Position numbers and translations under genes: made by a program. The notes under the pieces are model-generated. The model did not search any database. It was not told the DNA's origin and worked only from the letters and a program-made list of their open reading frames with translations. A stretch of 64,000 nucleotides of DNA from Lysobacter_C viscosus (lineage in GTDB: Bacteria > Pseudomonadota > Gammaproteobacteria > Xanthomonadales > Xanthomonadaceae), in the NCBI RefSeq assembly GCF_046600715.1, contig NZ_JBJMAV010000008.1, forward strand, positions 37,315 to 101,314. The letters are read 5' to 3'. Of the stretch, positions 1 through 9,944 are shown piece by piece; the first letter of the stretch is position 1, and every line of letters starts with the position of its first letter.

Positions 1-220
1 CGATGGCAAGCAGCGACAGGTCGTGGTTGCCGAGTACCACCACGGCGTTCTCCCGCAGTGAATGCACCAGTCGCAGCGTTTCCAGCGACTGCCCGCCGCG
101 GTTGACGAGGTCACCGCAGAACCACAGCGTGTCACGCGCCGGATCGAATGCGATGGCGTCCAGCAACCTGCGGGTGACGTCGTAGCAGCCCTGCAGGTCG
201 CCGATGGCCCAGACGCTCAT
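1..220 (-). CDS. apaH: Symmetrical diadenosine tetraphosphatase ApaH (5' part only)
   Basis: The N-terminal 73 residues of ApaH, which hydrolyses diadenosine tetraphosphate symmetrically to two ADP in the cytoplasm. The visible part starts MSVWAIGDLQG and shows the calcineurin-type metallophosphatase motifs in order: GDLQG near residue 7, GDLVNRG near 36, and GNHD near 65. The rest lies beyond the left edge, so this is truncation by the window and not a broken gene. The start is 10 bases downstream of the apaG stop, as expected for the last gene of the lptD-surA-pdxA-rsmA-apaG-apaH operon. Identity is firm; full length cannot be judged. Confidence 0.93.
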   Translation of the reverse strand, partial: MSVWAIGDLQGCYDVTRRLLDAIAFDPARDTLWFCGDLVNRGGQSLETLRLVHSLRENAVVVLGNHDLSLLAI

Positions 221-230
221 GGCCGCGCCA

Positions 231-614
231 TCAGTGCAGGGTCCGAGGCACGCTCAGCGTGAACGCCGGGATCGGAACCTCGAAGCGGGTGCCGTCGTCG
301 GCGACCATCGCATAACTGCCCTCCATGGTGCCCAGGTCGGTCTCCAGTACCGCACCGGAGGTGTATTCGAAACCCTCCCCAGGATCCAGGTGCGGTTGCT
401 CGCCGACCACGCCTTCGCCACGCACCTCCTGCACCTTCCCGTTGGCGTCGGTGATGCGCCAGTGCCGCCGCAGCAGTTGCGCGGGGACGCAGCCACGGTT
501 GTGGATGTGGATCGTATAGGCGAATACGTAGCGGTCCTGGTCGGGCGCGGACTGCTCGTCCAGGAACCGGGTTTCGACTTCGACGTCGACAGCGTAAGTG
601 GGGCGGGGCTCCAT
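231..614 (-). CDS. apaG: ApaG (DUF525 beta-sandwich protein)
   Basis: 127 residues, the usual ApaG length. ApaG is a small single-domain protein with an immunoglobulin/fibronectin-like beta fold; its exact role is unsettled, although it is almost always encoded beside apaH and rsmA. The family-typical stretch YTIHIHNRG (about residues 49-57), followed by LLRRHWRITDANG and a GEGVVGEQP segment, is present. It sits between rsmA (139 bases upstream) and apaH (10 bases downstream) on the same strand. The ATG at 614 is the only plausible start. Confidence 0.95.
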   Translation of the reverse strand: MEPRPTYAVDVEVETRFLDEQSAPDQDRYVFAYTIHIHNRGCVPAQLLRRHWRITDANGKVQEVRGEGVVGEQPHLDPGEGFEYTSGAVLETDLGTMEGSYAMVADDGTRFEVPIPAFTLSVPRTLH

Positions 615-753
615 AGGACGCGAAGTTTACGTGGCCCGGCGGTGCATTGGGCATGAAACCGCCGTGTGCATCGGTGATCGATGGTCGGAATGTCCGCGCA
701 TCAAGTGCATGCGTGGAGCGGAAAGCATCAGCGCCGGATCCAACCGCCCCGGG

Positions 754-1578
754 TCAGCGAATGTCCGCGCCCCCGGCGAGTGAATTGGCGAGCCGCACGA
801 AGTCGGCCACCGGCACCTGCTCGGCGCGAAGCGTGGGACTGATGCCGGCGGCACTGATCGCATCGGCGTCGCACACCCGGGAAAGTGCATTGCGCATCGT
901 CTTGCGGCGCTGGCCGAATGCATCGCGCACCACGCGCGCGAACGTGTCCGGATGGCCAATGCCTATCTCGGTGGTGTCGAGCGGAACCAGCCTCACCACG
1001 GCGGAGTCCACCTTCGGCGGTGGGCGGAACGCACCCGGCGGCACGGTGAACAGCGCTTCGACCCGGCAGTAGGCCTGCAGCATCACGCTCAATCGCCCAT
1101 ACACCTTGCTGCCGGGCGGCGCGGCCATCCGGTCGACCACCTCCTTCTGCAGCATGAAGACCATGTCACGCACGACCGGCGCATGTTCCAGTACGTGGAA
1201 CAGGATCGGCGAGGACAGGTTGTAGGGCAGGTTTCCGACCAGGCGCAGGCGCTGGCGAACGCCTTCGGCCAGCGCGGTGAAGTCGACCTTCAGCACGTCG
1301 CGGTGGATGACCGTCAGTTCCCCGTGGGCGCGGGCCGCCTCGGTCAGCGGCGAGATCAGGTCGCGGTCGAACTCGATGACCGTCAGCGCGCCATGGCGAT
1401 CGAGCAGCGGGAAGGTGATGGCGCCCTGGCCCGGCCCGATCTCGACCAAGCGCTCACCGGAGGCGACGTCGACCGGTGGGCCCACCGCCTGGACGATGCG
1501 GTCCACGTAGGTGCGCTCGTGCAGGAAGTGCTGGCCGAGGTGTTTCTTGGCCGGTTCGGTGAAGTGGCTGGCGGGCAT
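754..1578 (-). CDS. rsmA: 16S rRNA (adenine1518-N6/adenine1519-N6)-dimethyltransferase RsmA/KsgA
   Basis: 274 residues. RsmA dimethylates two adjacent adenines in the 3'-terminal helix of 16S rRNA late in 30S assembly, using S-adenosylmethionine. The sequence begins with the family's KKHLGQHFLHE segment (residues 11-21). It has the SAM-binding loop EIGPGQG (about 47-53), and the catalytic motif IV NLPYNLSSP (about 115-123) that contacts the target adenine. It lies 50 bases after pdxA in a conserved operon. In many bacteria its loss gives kasugamycin resistance (family knowledge). Start is the ATG at 1578; no strong ribosome binding site is seen. Confidence 0.97.
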   Translation of the reverse strand: MPASHFTEPAKKHLGQHFLHERTYVDRIVQAVGPPVDVASGERLVEIGPGQGAITFPLLDRHGALTVIEFDRDLISPLTEAARAHGELTVIHRDVLKVDFTALAEGVRQRLRLVGNLPYNLSSPILFHVLEHAPVVRDMVFMLQKEVVDRMAAPPGSKVYGRLSVMLQAYCRVEALFTVPPGAFRPPPKVDSAVVRLVPLDTTEIGIGHPDTFARVVRDAFGQRRKTMRNALSRVCDADAISAAGISPTLRAEQVPVADFVRLANSLAGGADIR

Positions 1579-1628
1579 CGGATGTGGGGCCTGGGCGGAG
1601 TCGGGTGGGGCGCGGCCGCGTGTGCGCG

Positions 1629-2639
1629 TCAGCCGGCGGCGGCGCGGTCGAAGGCGGCCCGGGCATGGACGATACGCGCGCAGGTGTCGGCGGCGGCGTA
1701 CAGGCTGGACGGGTCGGCGGTGCCGCGACCGGCCAGGTCGAGCGCGGTGCCATGGTCCACCGCCACGCGCGGGTAGGGCAGCCCGAGGGTGACGTTGACC
1801 GCTTCCTCGAACCCGCTGAACTTCAGCACCGGCAGGCCCTGGTCGTGGTACATGGCCAGGACGGCCGCGAAGCCACGCAGCTTGGCAGGAAGGAACGCGG
1901 TGTCGGCCGGCAGCGGCCCGACCAGCGCCATGCCGGTCGCCCGCAGGCGGTCCAGCACCGGCTCGATCACGTCTGCCTCTTCGCTGCCCAGGTGACCGGC
2001 TTCGCCCGCATGGGGGTTCAGTCCCAGCACCGCGATGGTCGGGGCAGGCAAGCCGAAGTCACGCTGCAGGGCGCGGTGGAGGATCCGCAGTGTCCGCTCG
2101 AGCGGCGCATCGGCAATGGCGTCGGCGACCTCGCGCAGGGGCAGGTGGGTCGTGGCCAGCGCGACCCGCGCGGTGGCATTGGCCAGCATCATCACCACGT
2201 CGCAGGCGGAATGATCGGCCAGCAGCTCGGTGGTGCCGGTGTAGGCGATGCCACCGAGGTTGATGGTGGCCTTGTGCACCGGGCCGGTGACCATGCCGTC
2301 CATTTCGCCCCGTTGGCAGGCATCGGCGGCGGCGTGGAGTGCAAGAACCACGCTGGCCGCGTTGGCCGGATCGGGCACGCCGGGCTGGGCAGGGTGCGCG
2401 TGCGGGGTGTCGATGAAGGCCAGCGTGCCGGGGCGGCTGCCGGCGCCGGCGGAGCGGGGGGCCACCAGTTCCAGCGGAAGCCCGAGTCGTGCGGCCGCCT
2501 CACGCAATGCATTGGCGTCGGCAAAAGCGGTCAGGGTGTAATCGCGTACTCGCTGCGCGAGCCGCACGCAGAGCTCGGGACCGACGCCGGCAGGCTCGCC
2601 GGGGACCAGCGCGAGCCGGGGCAGCGGGCCGGATACCAC
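1629..2639 (-). CDS. pdxA: 4-hydroxythreonine-4-phosphate dehydrogenase PdxA
   Basis: Oxidises 4-phosphohydroxy-L-threonine in the DXP-dependent pyridoxal phosphate pathway. Metal and substrate residues are visible in GPVHKATI, ELLADHSA, NPHAGEAG and AMYHDQGLP. An ATG at 2720 would give a longer reading, but that extension overlaps the end of surA and is Arg/Pro-rich. A GTG at 2639, one base after the surA stop, gives 336 residues starting VVSGPLPRLALVPGEPAG, which matches the family length (E. coli about 329). I therefore choose GTG 2639. Translation is probably coupled to surA. Confidence 0.94.
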   Translation of the reverse strand: MVSGPLPRLALVPGEPAGVGPELCVRLAQRVRDYTLTAFADANALREAAARLGLPLELVAPRSAGAGSRPGTLAFIDTPHAHPAQPGVPDPANAASVVLALHAAADACQRGEMDGMVTGPVHKATINLGGIAYTGTTELLADHSACDVVMMLANATARVALATTHLPLREVADAIADAPLERTLRILHRALQRDFGLPAPTIAVLGLNPHAGEAGHLGSEEADVIEPVLDRLRATGMALVGPLPADTAFLPAKLRGFAAVLAMYHDQGLPVLKFSGFEEAVNVTLGLPYPRVAVDHGTALDLAGRGTADPSSLYAAADTCARIVHARAAFDRAAAG

Positions 2640-2640
2640 G

Positions 2641-3990
2641 TCAGCCGCCCGTGGCGGGCGCCTGGCTCTCCTGCGTTTCGGCTGCCGGGCCGACGCGAAC
2701 GTCGACGAAGGCTTCGCCACGCATCTCCCGGAGGAAGCGGTTCCACTCGTCTTCCAGCTTGCGGCGGCCGATGGTCTCGCTCACCTGGACGCGAAGGTCG
2801 CTGTTGCCGACGTCGGCCTGGCGGCTCTCGTCGCGACGGATGATGTGCCAGCCGGCCTCGGTGCGCAGCGGCTGGGAAACCTCGCCGTCGGCCAGTGCCG
2901 CCACGGCGCTGCCGAACTCGGGCCCGAACTGGTCTGCGGTGAACCAGCCCAGGTCACCCCCGCGCGCTTGGGAGCTGGCGTCCTGGGAGCTTTCGCGGGC
3001 CACCTCGGCGAAGTCCGCGCCGCCGGCGATCCGGGCACGCAATGTGTCGGCGGCGGCCTTGGCTTCCGCCTCGTCCACGCCGTTGCCCACGCGGACCAGG
3101 ATGTGGCCGGCGCGGTACTGGGTCACCAGGTTCGGACCGGCCTGGCTGGCGTCACGGACCTCGACCAGTTGCAGCAACTGGTACCCGCTTGGGCCGCGCA
3201 GGGGGGCGCTTACACCCCCGGGCTGCAAGCCGCGCACCAGTTGCGCGAACGCGGTGGGGATCTCGTCCAGGTTGCGCCAGCCCAGGTCACCGCCCTCCAG
3301 GGCGTTGGGGCTGTCGGAATAACGGACAGCCGCCGCGGCGAAGTCCATCTCACCCCGGTCAAGAAGGCTCTTCACGCCTTCGATCTTCTGCTGCGCGATC
3401 TGCAGCTGTTCGGGCGTGGCCGCTTCAGGCACCGCGACCAGGATGTGTGCCAGGCGGTACTGCTCGCCCGCACCCTGCTGGGCCTGCATTGCAGCGTCGA
3501 TCTCCGCCTCGCTCACCGAAACGCGGCTCTGGGCGAACCGCTGTCGCAGGCGCTGGATCGTCAATTCATCCCGGATAGAGCTGCGGAACTCCGCGAAGGA
3601 GCTGCCGTCGCGCGCTACCTGCTGTGCCAGTTGCTCGACCGTCATGCCGTTCTGCGCCGCCAGAGCGGACACTGCCTGGTCGACTTCCTGGTCGTTTATG
3701 CGCACGCCGGTGGCGTTGGCCCGCGCCACCTGCAGCTTCACCAGGACCAGCCGCTCGATCACCTGCCGCTCGAGTATCTCGCGCGGCGGCAGCTGGTCTT
3801 CGCGCCCGGCGTACTGCGACAGGACGTTGGCCATGGCGCGATCGAGTTCGCTGCGCAGTACGACGTCCTCGTCGACCACCGCGGCGATGCCTTCGATCGG
3901 CTGCACGGACTGGGCCCGGGCAATGGAGGGAAGCAGGACGGGCGACGCGGTGAGCGTCGCGGCGAGGACGCACGCGAGGAGTGTCTTCAT
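2641..3990 (-). CDS. surA: Periplasmic chaperone / peptidyl-prolyl isomerase SurA
   Basis: 449 residues. SurA escorts unfolded outer-membrane proteins, including LptD, across the periplasm. A Sec signal peptide ending around residue 26 (AATLTASPVLLPSIARA-Q) is followed by the helical SurA N-terminal chaperone domain (EGIAAVVDEDVVLRSELD onward). Two parvulin domains then follow, around residues 175-280 and 285-385, each with the typical HILV and GGDLGW elements. The Ala/Pro-rich tail is short. The ATG overlaps the lptD stop by 4 bases (ATGA), so chaperone and client are translationally coupled. Confidence 0.97.
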   Translation of the reverse strand: MKTLLACVLAATLTASPVLLPSIARAQSVQPIEGIAAVVDEDVVLRSELDRAMANVLSQYAGREDQLPPREILERQVIERLVLVKLQVARANATGVRINDQEVDQAVSALAAQNGMTVEQLAQQVARDGSSFAEFRSSIRDELTIQRLRQRFAQSRVSVSEAEIDAAMQAQQGAGEQYRLAHILVAVPEAATPEQLQIAQQKIEGVKSLLDRGEMDFAAAAVRYSDSPNALEGGDLGWRNLDEIPTAFAQLVRGLQPGGVSAPLRGPSGYQLLQLVEVRDASQAGPNLVTQYRAGHILVRVGNGVDEAEAKAAADTLRARIAGGADFAEVARESSQDASSQARGGDLGWFTADQFGPEFGSAVAALADGEVSQPLRTEAGWHIIRRDESRQADVGNSDLRVQVSETIGRRKLEDEWNRFLREMRGEAFVDVRVGPAAETQESQAPATGG

Positions 3991-6332
3991 AGGATCGGGT
4001 CGGGGGTGTGTTCGACGTTGCCGGTCGGCAGGGAGGACGGCGGTACGAGGTAGAGGTCGTCGCGGTCGTAGCCGAGAATAGCACGCCGCAGAACGCCCTC
4101 CGTCTTCTGGCCGGCCGAGCCCAGGCCCTTGAGTTCGATCTCCAGGCGGAGGGAATCGTCAAGGTCGCCGTCACGGTCGCGGATGTAGCGGCGGGCCACC
4201 AGCCGGGCCGCCAGGCAGCAGCTTTCCCACTGGATGCCGGCAATGGACTCCAGCAGCTTGTTTTCTTCCAGCGAGTAGTAGTAGCGGCCCACCAGGCTCC
4301 AGTTCCGGTTGATCGGATACAGGAACGAGAAGTCGACCTGCTCCACCAGGTCGCGGCGGTAGCGGTAGCCCAGGTTGACCACGCCGTAGTCGCCGACCAG
4401 GTAGCGCGCGCGGATGCTGGCCAGGTCCTCCCGGCGGAACTTGGGGTCCCACTGGTAGGCGGCGTTGATGGTCCAGCGATCGGTGGGGGAAAAGCCCACG
4501 TCCGCCACCCATGCCGACCGGCCCCGCTCGACGGGGCTTTCGCCGGGCACCACCACGCGGCTGTCGTTGAAGTACTGGATCTGGCCAAGGCTGGCCGACA
4601 GGCGTTCGCGCCCGTCGGCTTCGCTGATGAAGCGGGTGGTCACCGCGGTGGTCAGCTGGTTGGCATCGATCTGCCGGTCCGGGCCGGTGTAGCGGTTGTC
4701 CCGGAACAGCTGGCCCCAGCTGAAGGTCATCGGGCGCGTGTCGAAAAGCGGCAGCCCGGTCTGGTCGCGGTACGGCGCGTTCAGGTAGAACATGCGCGGT
4801 TCAAGGGTCTGCAGGTAGCGCTTGCCCAGGACGGTCGTTTCGCGGTCGAAGAACAGCCCGGCATCCACCGAGGTGATGGGCAGGCTACGGGTCGGCGCAT
4901 CGTTGCCCAGGCGGGCGGCCAGGTCATCGTCCAGCTGGTAGGCCGTATAGCGCCAGGCCACCTTGGGCGTCAGGAACCAGCTCGCGCCCTCCAAAGGCAT
5001 TGCCAGATAGGGCTTGATGTCCAGCCGGCTGCCCTCGTCGCGTACCGAATGCTGGAAGCGCACCGCTTCGGCATTGAGCCCCGCCTGGAACCAGCGGCCG
5101 AACGGCTGCGACCAGTTGACGTAGGCACGGGGCAGGCGGTCGTAGCGCAACTGGCGCTCGGTCAGCGTGTAGTCGGCCAGTTGCTGGTGGTCCGCCATGA
5201 GGCCGGCGTCCCAGTAGCGGCCACGCCCGAACAGCCCCGCCGTGCTCGTGATCGTGTAGCGCGACACCGCATAGAGGCTGTTGCTGAAGTCCTCGAGATA
5301 GTGCGGGTCGCTGACCCAGCCCAGGTTGGCGCGCGCGTACCAGGCCCGGTTGAGGTCGTGGTTGGCGGTCATGCGGAACAGCCCGCGTTCGTCGGGCAAC
5401 TCACCCATCGAGCGGAGATAGCGGTCCGGTTCGCGTTCGGGCAGGCGATCGTCAGGCATCCACTCGCCCGACAGGGTGCCGCCGCCTTCGGGATACAGCC
5501 AACGGAACTCCCCGCCCAGCTGCACCCCGCGGTCGGACATCAGGCGGGGGGTGAGGGTGGCGTCGTAGTTGGGCGCCAGGTTGAGGTAGATGGGCTGCTT
5601 GTAGTCGAAGCCGTTCCGGCCCGACAGCGAGATGGAGGGATACAACAGGCCGGTCCGGCGCCGGTCGTCGACGGGGAACATGAACCAGGGCACGTACAGC
5701 ACCGGCACCTTGCCGATCCTCAAGGTGGCATTGCGGGCCACGCCCATGCCTTCCTCGGTGTCGATATCGATCCGGCCGGCTCGCAACTGCCAGCCGGGTT
5801 CGGACGGGTCGCACGTGGTGTAGGTCGAGCCCACCAGCGAGCCGTAACGGCCGCGCAATTCAATCCGGTCGGCCCCGCCGTGACCTCGACGATCGGTCAG
5901 CTGGTACTGCAGGTTCTCGATCCGGTGGGTGTCCGCGTTCTGGTCGCCTTCGGCGCGTTCGGCCACGATCCGCATCCCCGCGTCCTGGTAGCGGATGCTG
6001 CCCTCGGCGGTATAGCGGCCAGTGTCGGCGTTGTACAGGAGCGAGTCGGTGCCCAGGAACTGGTCGCCGCGGCTCAACCGGACGTTGTCCTGGACGACGA
6101 TGTTCTCATCGTCCGAGGCCCGGGCCAGGCTGCCACCCTCGATGTCGGTGGGCGCCTGTGCACGCGCTTCGGGCGTACCGGCGCCTGCGGCGGCCGTGGG
6201 GGCATCGTCGAACGCCGGCACGACATCGGTGACGCGGCACAGGCCCCAGTCCTCGCTTTCGTCCTGGGCGTGGGCCGGCAACGCCAGCGCGATGCAGAAC
6301 GAGAGCGGCAACAGGCGGAGGGGTTTGCGCAC
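3987..6332 (-). CDS. lptD: LPS assembly outer-membrane protein LptD
   Basis: LptD with LptE inserts lipopolysaccharide into the outer leaflet. A GTG start at 6332 gives 781 residues and a normal signal peptide (RKPLRLLPLSFCIALALPAHA). The longer reading from an upstream ATG would bury that signal behind about 35 to 47 extra residues, so GTG is preferred although no clear ribosome binding site precedes it. After the signal comes the periplasmic beta-jellyroll and then a long Tyr/Arg/Asp-rich beta-barrel. The four conserved cysteines are present: one just after the signal (DWGLC), one in TTCDPSEPG, and the adjacent pair in WESCC. These form the disulfides required for function in E. coli. First gene of the operon. 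Confidence 0.95.
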   Translation of the reverse strand: MRKPLRLLPLSFCIALALPAHAQDESEDWGLCRVTDVVPAFDDAPTAAAGAGTPEARAQAPTDIEGGSLARASDDENIVVQDNVRLSRGDQFLGTDSLLYNADTGRYTAEGSIRYQDAGMRIVAERAEGDQNADTHRIENLQYQLTDRRGHGGADRIELRGRYGSLVGSTYTTCDPSEPGWQLRAGRIDIDTEEGMGVARNATLRIGKVPVLYVPWFMFPVDDRRRTGLLYPSISLSGRNGFDYKQPIYLNLAPNYDATLTPRLMSDRGVQLGGEFRWLYPEGGGTLSGEWMPDDRLPEREPDRYLRSMGELPDERGLFRMTANHDLNRAWYARANLGWVSDPHYLEDFSNSLYAVSRYTITSTAGLFGRGRYWDAGLMADHQQLADYTLTERQLRYDRLPRAYVNWSQPFGRWFQAGLNAEAVRFQHSVRDEGSRLDIKPYLAMPLEGASWFLTPKVAWRYTAYQLDDDLAARLGNDAPTRSLPITSVDAGLFFDRETTVLGKRYLQTLEPRMFYLNAPYRDQTGLPLFDTRPMTFSWGQLFRDNRYTGPDRQIDANQLTTAVTTRFISEADGRERLSASLGQIQYFNDSRVVVPGESPVERGRSAWVADVGFSPTDRWTINAAYQWDPKFRREDLASIRARYLVGDYGVVNLGYRYRRDLVEQVDFSFLYPINRNWSLVGRYYYSLEENKLLESIAGIQWESCCLAARLVARRYIRDRDGDLDDSLRLEIELKGLGSAGQKTEGVLRRAILGYDRDDLYLVPPSSLPTGNVEHTPDPIL

Positions 6333-6466
6333 GCGTCGGTCCGGTCGGCAAAAATGGCCGCTAAGCTTGCCCCATCGTCCGCAGGCCGGCAACGCGGGGT
6401 GCCGGGGGGGCTGCCGGGCGTTCATGTTGTCGAGCACTGCGGGTGCGTGGCAGCTTGCGCTCCCGC

Positions 6467-6492
6467 CCTTCGCGGCCTCGCAATCGCGAAGG
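6467..6492. other. Hairpin downstream of the deacetylase gene
   Basis: Perfect 8-base inverted repeat (CCTTCGCG / CGCGAAGG) with a 10-base loop. It lies 18 bases past the stop codon of the minus-strand deacetylase gene and upstream of lptD. No T-tract follows on either strand, so it is a weak candidate terminator or mRNA-stabilising structure. Confidence 0.35.
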
Positions 6493-6509
6493 AGGCACGG
6501 CCGCCCGGG

Positions 6510-7435
<926 letters not shown>

Positions 7436-7439
<4 letters not shown>

Positions 7440-7990
7440 GCCTGGCGGCGCTCGTGGTTCCAGACCACTTCGCCGTGGCCGCTGGCGCGTGCCAGCACCC
7501 GGGCCAGGACGAACAGCAGGTCCGACAGCCGGTTGAGGTAGCGCACCGCCTCCGGCCGCACGTCCTCTACCCGCGACAGGCTGACTGCACGGCGTTCGGC
7601 GCGGCGCACCAGCGTGCGCGCGAGGTGGCAGCGGGCTGCCGCCTCGCCGCCCCCCGGCAGGATGAATTCCTTGAGCGCCGGCAGGGCCGCGTTGAATTCG
7701 TCCAGGCGTTGCTCGAGTTGCTCGATATCGGCACCGAAGATCGCCGCATGCCCCGGGATGCACAGCTCACCGCCCAGGTCGAACAACTGGTGCTGGATCG
7801 CGGTCAGCAGCACCCGGACGTCGTCGGGCACCGGGGACGCCAGCACCAGTCCGATGGCGCAGTTCGCTTCATCGATCGTGCCGTAGGCCTCGACCCGCGC
7901 CGAATCCTTGTCCACCCGTTGGCCGTCGCCCAGCCCGGTGGTGCCGTCGTCGCCGGTCCGGGTGTAGATCTTGGAAAGGCGGTTACCCAT
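7436..7990 (-). CDS. PduO-type cob(I)alamin adenosyltransferase
   Basis: 184 residues. Transfers the adenosyl group of ATP to cob(I)alamin to make coenzyme B12. The N-terminal ATP loop IYTRTGDDGTTGL (residues 8-20) is diagnostic of PduO/MMAB-type enzymes. The conserved VEAYGTIDEAN and the C-terminal RYLNRLSDLLFVLAR helix complete the signature. It lies 25 bases downstream of a DUF6580 membrane protein gene and overlaps the deacetylase gene by 4 bases. No B12-dependent enzyme or cobalamin synthesis gene is in the window, so salvage of external corrinoid is the likely purpose. Confidence 0.94.
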
Positions 7991-8015
7991 GTGGGCGAGT
8001 CCCGGCGCGCCGGCG

Positions 8016-8588
8016 TCAGGCGGTCTGCGCGCGAAGTGCCGGCAGCCGCCGGCGCAGCAACTCGAACCCGCCGAACAGCAACGCCGAATAGAACAGCGTG
8101 CCCGCCACGGTCCATTGGAAGAACGGGACGCCGGCCACGTAAGCCGCGCCCAGGCCGCCGACGGTCTTGGGATACATCGGACTGCCCAGCCATGCGCCGA
8201 AATTGGTCACCAGGAAGAACAGCACCGAGCCGGCCAGCGAATAGCCCAGTACCCGCCCGCCACTGACGCGGCCTTGCAGGCCAAGGCCCATCGCCGTGGT
8301 CAGCGCGATGCAGCCGTAAACCAGCCAGATGCCAGAGCCGCTGAACCAGTTGGCGTACAGGCCGCCGTGCATCGAGGCCAGGACCAGGTCTGAAAGGGCC
8401 AGCGCAGCCAATGGCACGATGAACGCCCACGCGCGCGAGGCGAAGTACGCGCCTGCAAACAGCGCCACGGCCGCGACCGGAGAGAAATTCGGCGGATGCG
8501 GGAGCACCCGGCTCAGTGCAGCCAGGGCGATCAGGCCGGCGAGCGCCAGCGGACCGGGGGACAGCAACGAGGCGGCGGAACGATTCAT
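8016..8588 (-). CDS. DUF6580-type small integral membrane protein, putative vitamin transporter
   Basis: 190 residues, strongly hydrophobic, with about five to six transmembrane segments (roughly residues 11-29, 37-52, 55-72, 85-104, 110-130 and 150-172). The HPPNFSPVAAVALFAGAYF segment following the first helix is typical of DUF6580 proteins, which resemble substrate-binding S components of ECF transporters. The next gene in the same direction encodes a cobalamin adenosyltransferase, so I infer a role in corrinoid uptake. There is one cysteine, Cys93, inside a membrane segment. An ATG at 8594 would add two residues; neither start has a clear ribosome binding site. Only about 40 bases separate it from the divergent ubiH start. 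Confidence 0.8.
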   Translation of the reverse strand: MNRSAASLLSPGPLALAGLIALAALSRVLPHPPNFSPVAAVALFAGAYFASRAWAFIVPLAALALSDLVLASMHGGLYANWFSGSGIWLVYGCIALTTAMGLGLQGRVSGGRVLGYSLAGSVLFFLVTNFGAWLGSPMYPKTVGGLGAAYVAGVPFFQWTVAGTLFYSALLFGGFELLRRRLPALRAQTA

Positions 8589-8633
8589 CGGCATGTAGAA
8601 GGAGCGAGCGGACGGACCCGGTAGCATAGCGCA

Positions 8634-9944
8634 ATGGCCAGCCCCGCCCCGGCACCGATGCCGCCGTCCAGCCCCGTCACGGCGACCCGCGACGCTCCCC
8701 GCGCGGAGCAGGCGCCCGTGCATGACGTGCTGGTTGTCGGCGGGGGGCTGGTGGGTAGCAGCCTGGCCATTGCCCTGGCCCGCCTCGGCGTGGACGTGGG
8801 GCTGGTCGAGGCGACTGCCCCCGGCGGACTGCCCCCGGTATTCGACCAGCGCAACCTGAGTTTCGCCGAGGCCTCGGTGCATGCGCTGACCGCGCTGGGG
8901 GTGATGCAACAGCTGCAGGCGCCCGGCGGGCCGATCCGCCGTATCCATGTATCCCGGCAGGGCGACTTCGGCCGCGTGCTGCTGGACTCGGCGCAATACG
9001 GACGCGACGCATTTGGACAGGTCGTGGTCGCCCGTGATTTCGGCCACGCGCTGGAGGCCCGGCTGGCGCAGGCGGAATCGGTGGTGCGCTACCGCCCCGC
9101 GTGTTTCGAAACGACGGCGCGGGCAGCACCGGAAGGTGGCGAGGTACTGCGCGACGTGGTGGTTTCCGATGAGCACGGGCGGCGCATGCTGCGCGCCCGG
9201 CTGCTGGTGGGTGCCGACGGCGCCGACAGCGCGGTGCGGCATGCCCTGGGCATCGGGCATGCCCGGCACGACTACCAGCAGGCGCTGGTGGTATGCCGGC
9301 TGCAGGCCGACAGGCCGCCCGACGGCACCGCCTACGAACGCCTGGGTCCCGGCGGCCCGACCGCGCTGCTGCCGCGCGGGGACCGGCACTACGGGCTGGT
9401 GCTGGGTGTGCCCACGCAGGAGGCGGGCGCGGTGGCGTCCATGGACGACACGGCCTTCCTCGCACGCGCGCAGGCCACGTTCGGTTGGCGCGCGGGGCGC
9501 TTCCTGGCATGCGGGCCACGCAGCGTGTATCCGGCCACGCGCACCGTCGCCGACGCGGTGGTCGGCGAGCGGGCGGTGCTGGTCGGAAACGCGGCCCAGG
9601 CCATCCACCCGCTGGGTGCGCAGGGGTTCAACCTGGGCCTGCGCGACGCCATGACCCTGGTCGACCTGATCGCCGACGCCCGCGCAGGCACGGGCGAGGC
9701 CGATCCCGGACACCCCGAGCTGCTGCACGCCTACCAGGCACGACGGCTGGAGGACCGCGCGGCGACCCTCGGGTTCTCGGATGGCCTGGCCCGCGTGAGC
9801 GCCAATCCCTCGCCGCTGCTGCGCCCGCTGCGGAGCCTGGGCCTGTTTTCGGCCGACCGCTTGCCGTCGCTCCAGGCCGGCCTGGTGGGCGGTGCCCTCG
9901 GCTACCGCGGGCACGTGCCGTCGTTGTGCCGGAGGCCCGGATGA
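8634..9944 (+). CDS. ubiH: 2-octaprenyl-6-methoxyphenol-type flavin hydroxylase UbiH
   Basis: 436 residues. FAD-dependent aromatic hydroxylase of ubiquinone biosynthesis. The Rossmann FAD motif VLVVGGGLVGSS begins near residue 32, preceded by a low-complexity Ala/Pro N-terminus, so translation might start later. The middle ADGADSAVR motif and the C-terminal GNAAQAIHPLGAQGFNLG are present. The Asn-Ala-Ala-Gln form, rather than Asp-Ala-Ala-His, is characteristic of UbiH over its paralogues. It overlaps the next hydroxylase gene by 4 bases. Confidence 0.9.
   Translation: MASPAPAPMPPSSPVTATRDAPRAEQAPVHDVLVVGGGLVGSSLAIALARLGVDVGLVEATAPGGLPPVFDQRNLSFAEASVHALTALGVMQQLQAPGGPIRRIHVSRQGDFGRVLLDSAQYGRDAFGQVVVARDFGHALEARLAQAESVVRYRPACFETTARAAPEGGEVLRDVVVSDEHGRRMLRARLLVGADGADSAVRHALGIGHARHDYQQALVVCRLQADRPPDGTAYERLGPGGPTALLPRGDRHYGLVLGVPTQEAGAVASMDDTAFLARAQATFGWRAGRFLACGPRSVYPATRTVADAVVGERAVLVGNAAQAIHPLGAQGFNLGLRDAMTLVDLIADARAGTGEADPGHPELLHAYQARRLEDRAATLGFSDGLARVSANPSPLLRPLRSLGLFSADRLPSLQAGLVGGALGYRGHVPSLCRRPG

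Noticed and set aside
1..220. Possible truncated apaH pseudogene
   Set aside because: The frame is open to the window edge, so it is cut by the window and not by mutation.
2640..2720. Longer PdxA starting at ATG 2720
   Set aside because: The extension overlaps the surA coding end, is Arg/Pro-rich and exceeds the family length; the GTG one base after the surA stop fits better.
6333..6437. Longer LptD starting at an upstream ATG
   Set aside because: It would place 35 or more residues before the signal peptide. The GTG at 6332 gives a standard signal.
8589..8633. Cobalamin riboswitch ahead of the DUF6580-adenosyltransferase genes
   Set aside because: Only 45 bases separate the start from the divergent ubiH start, too short for a cobalamin riboswitch, and no B12-box-like sequence was seen there.
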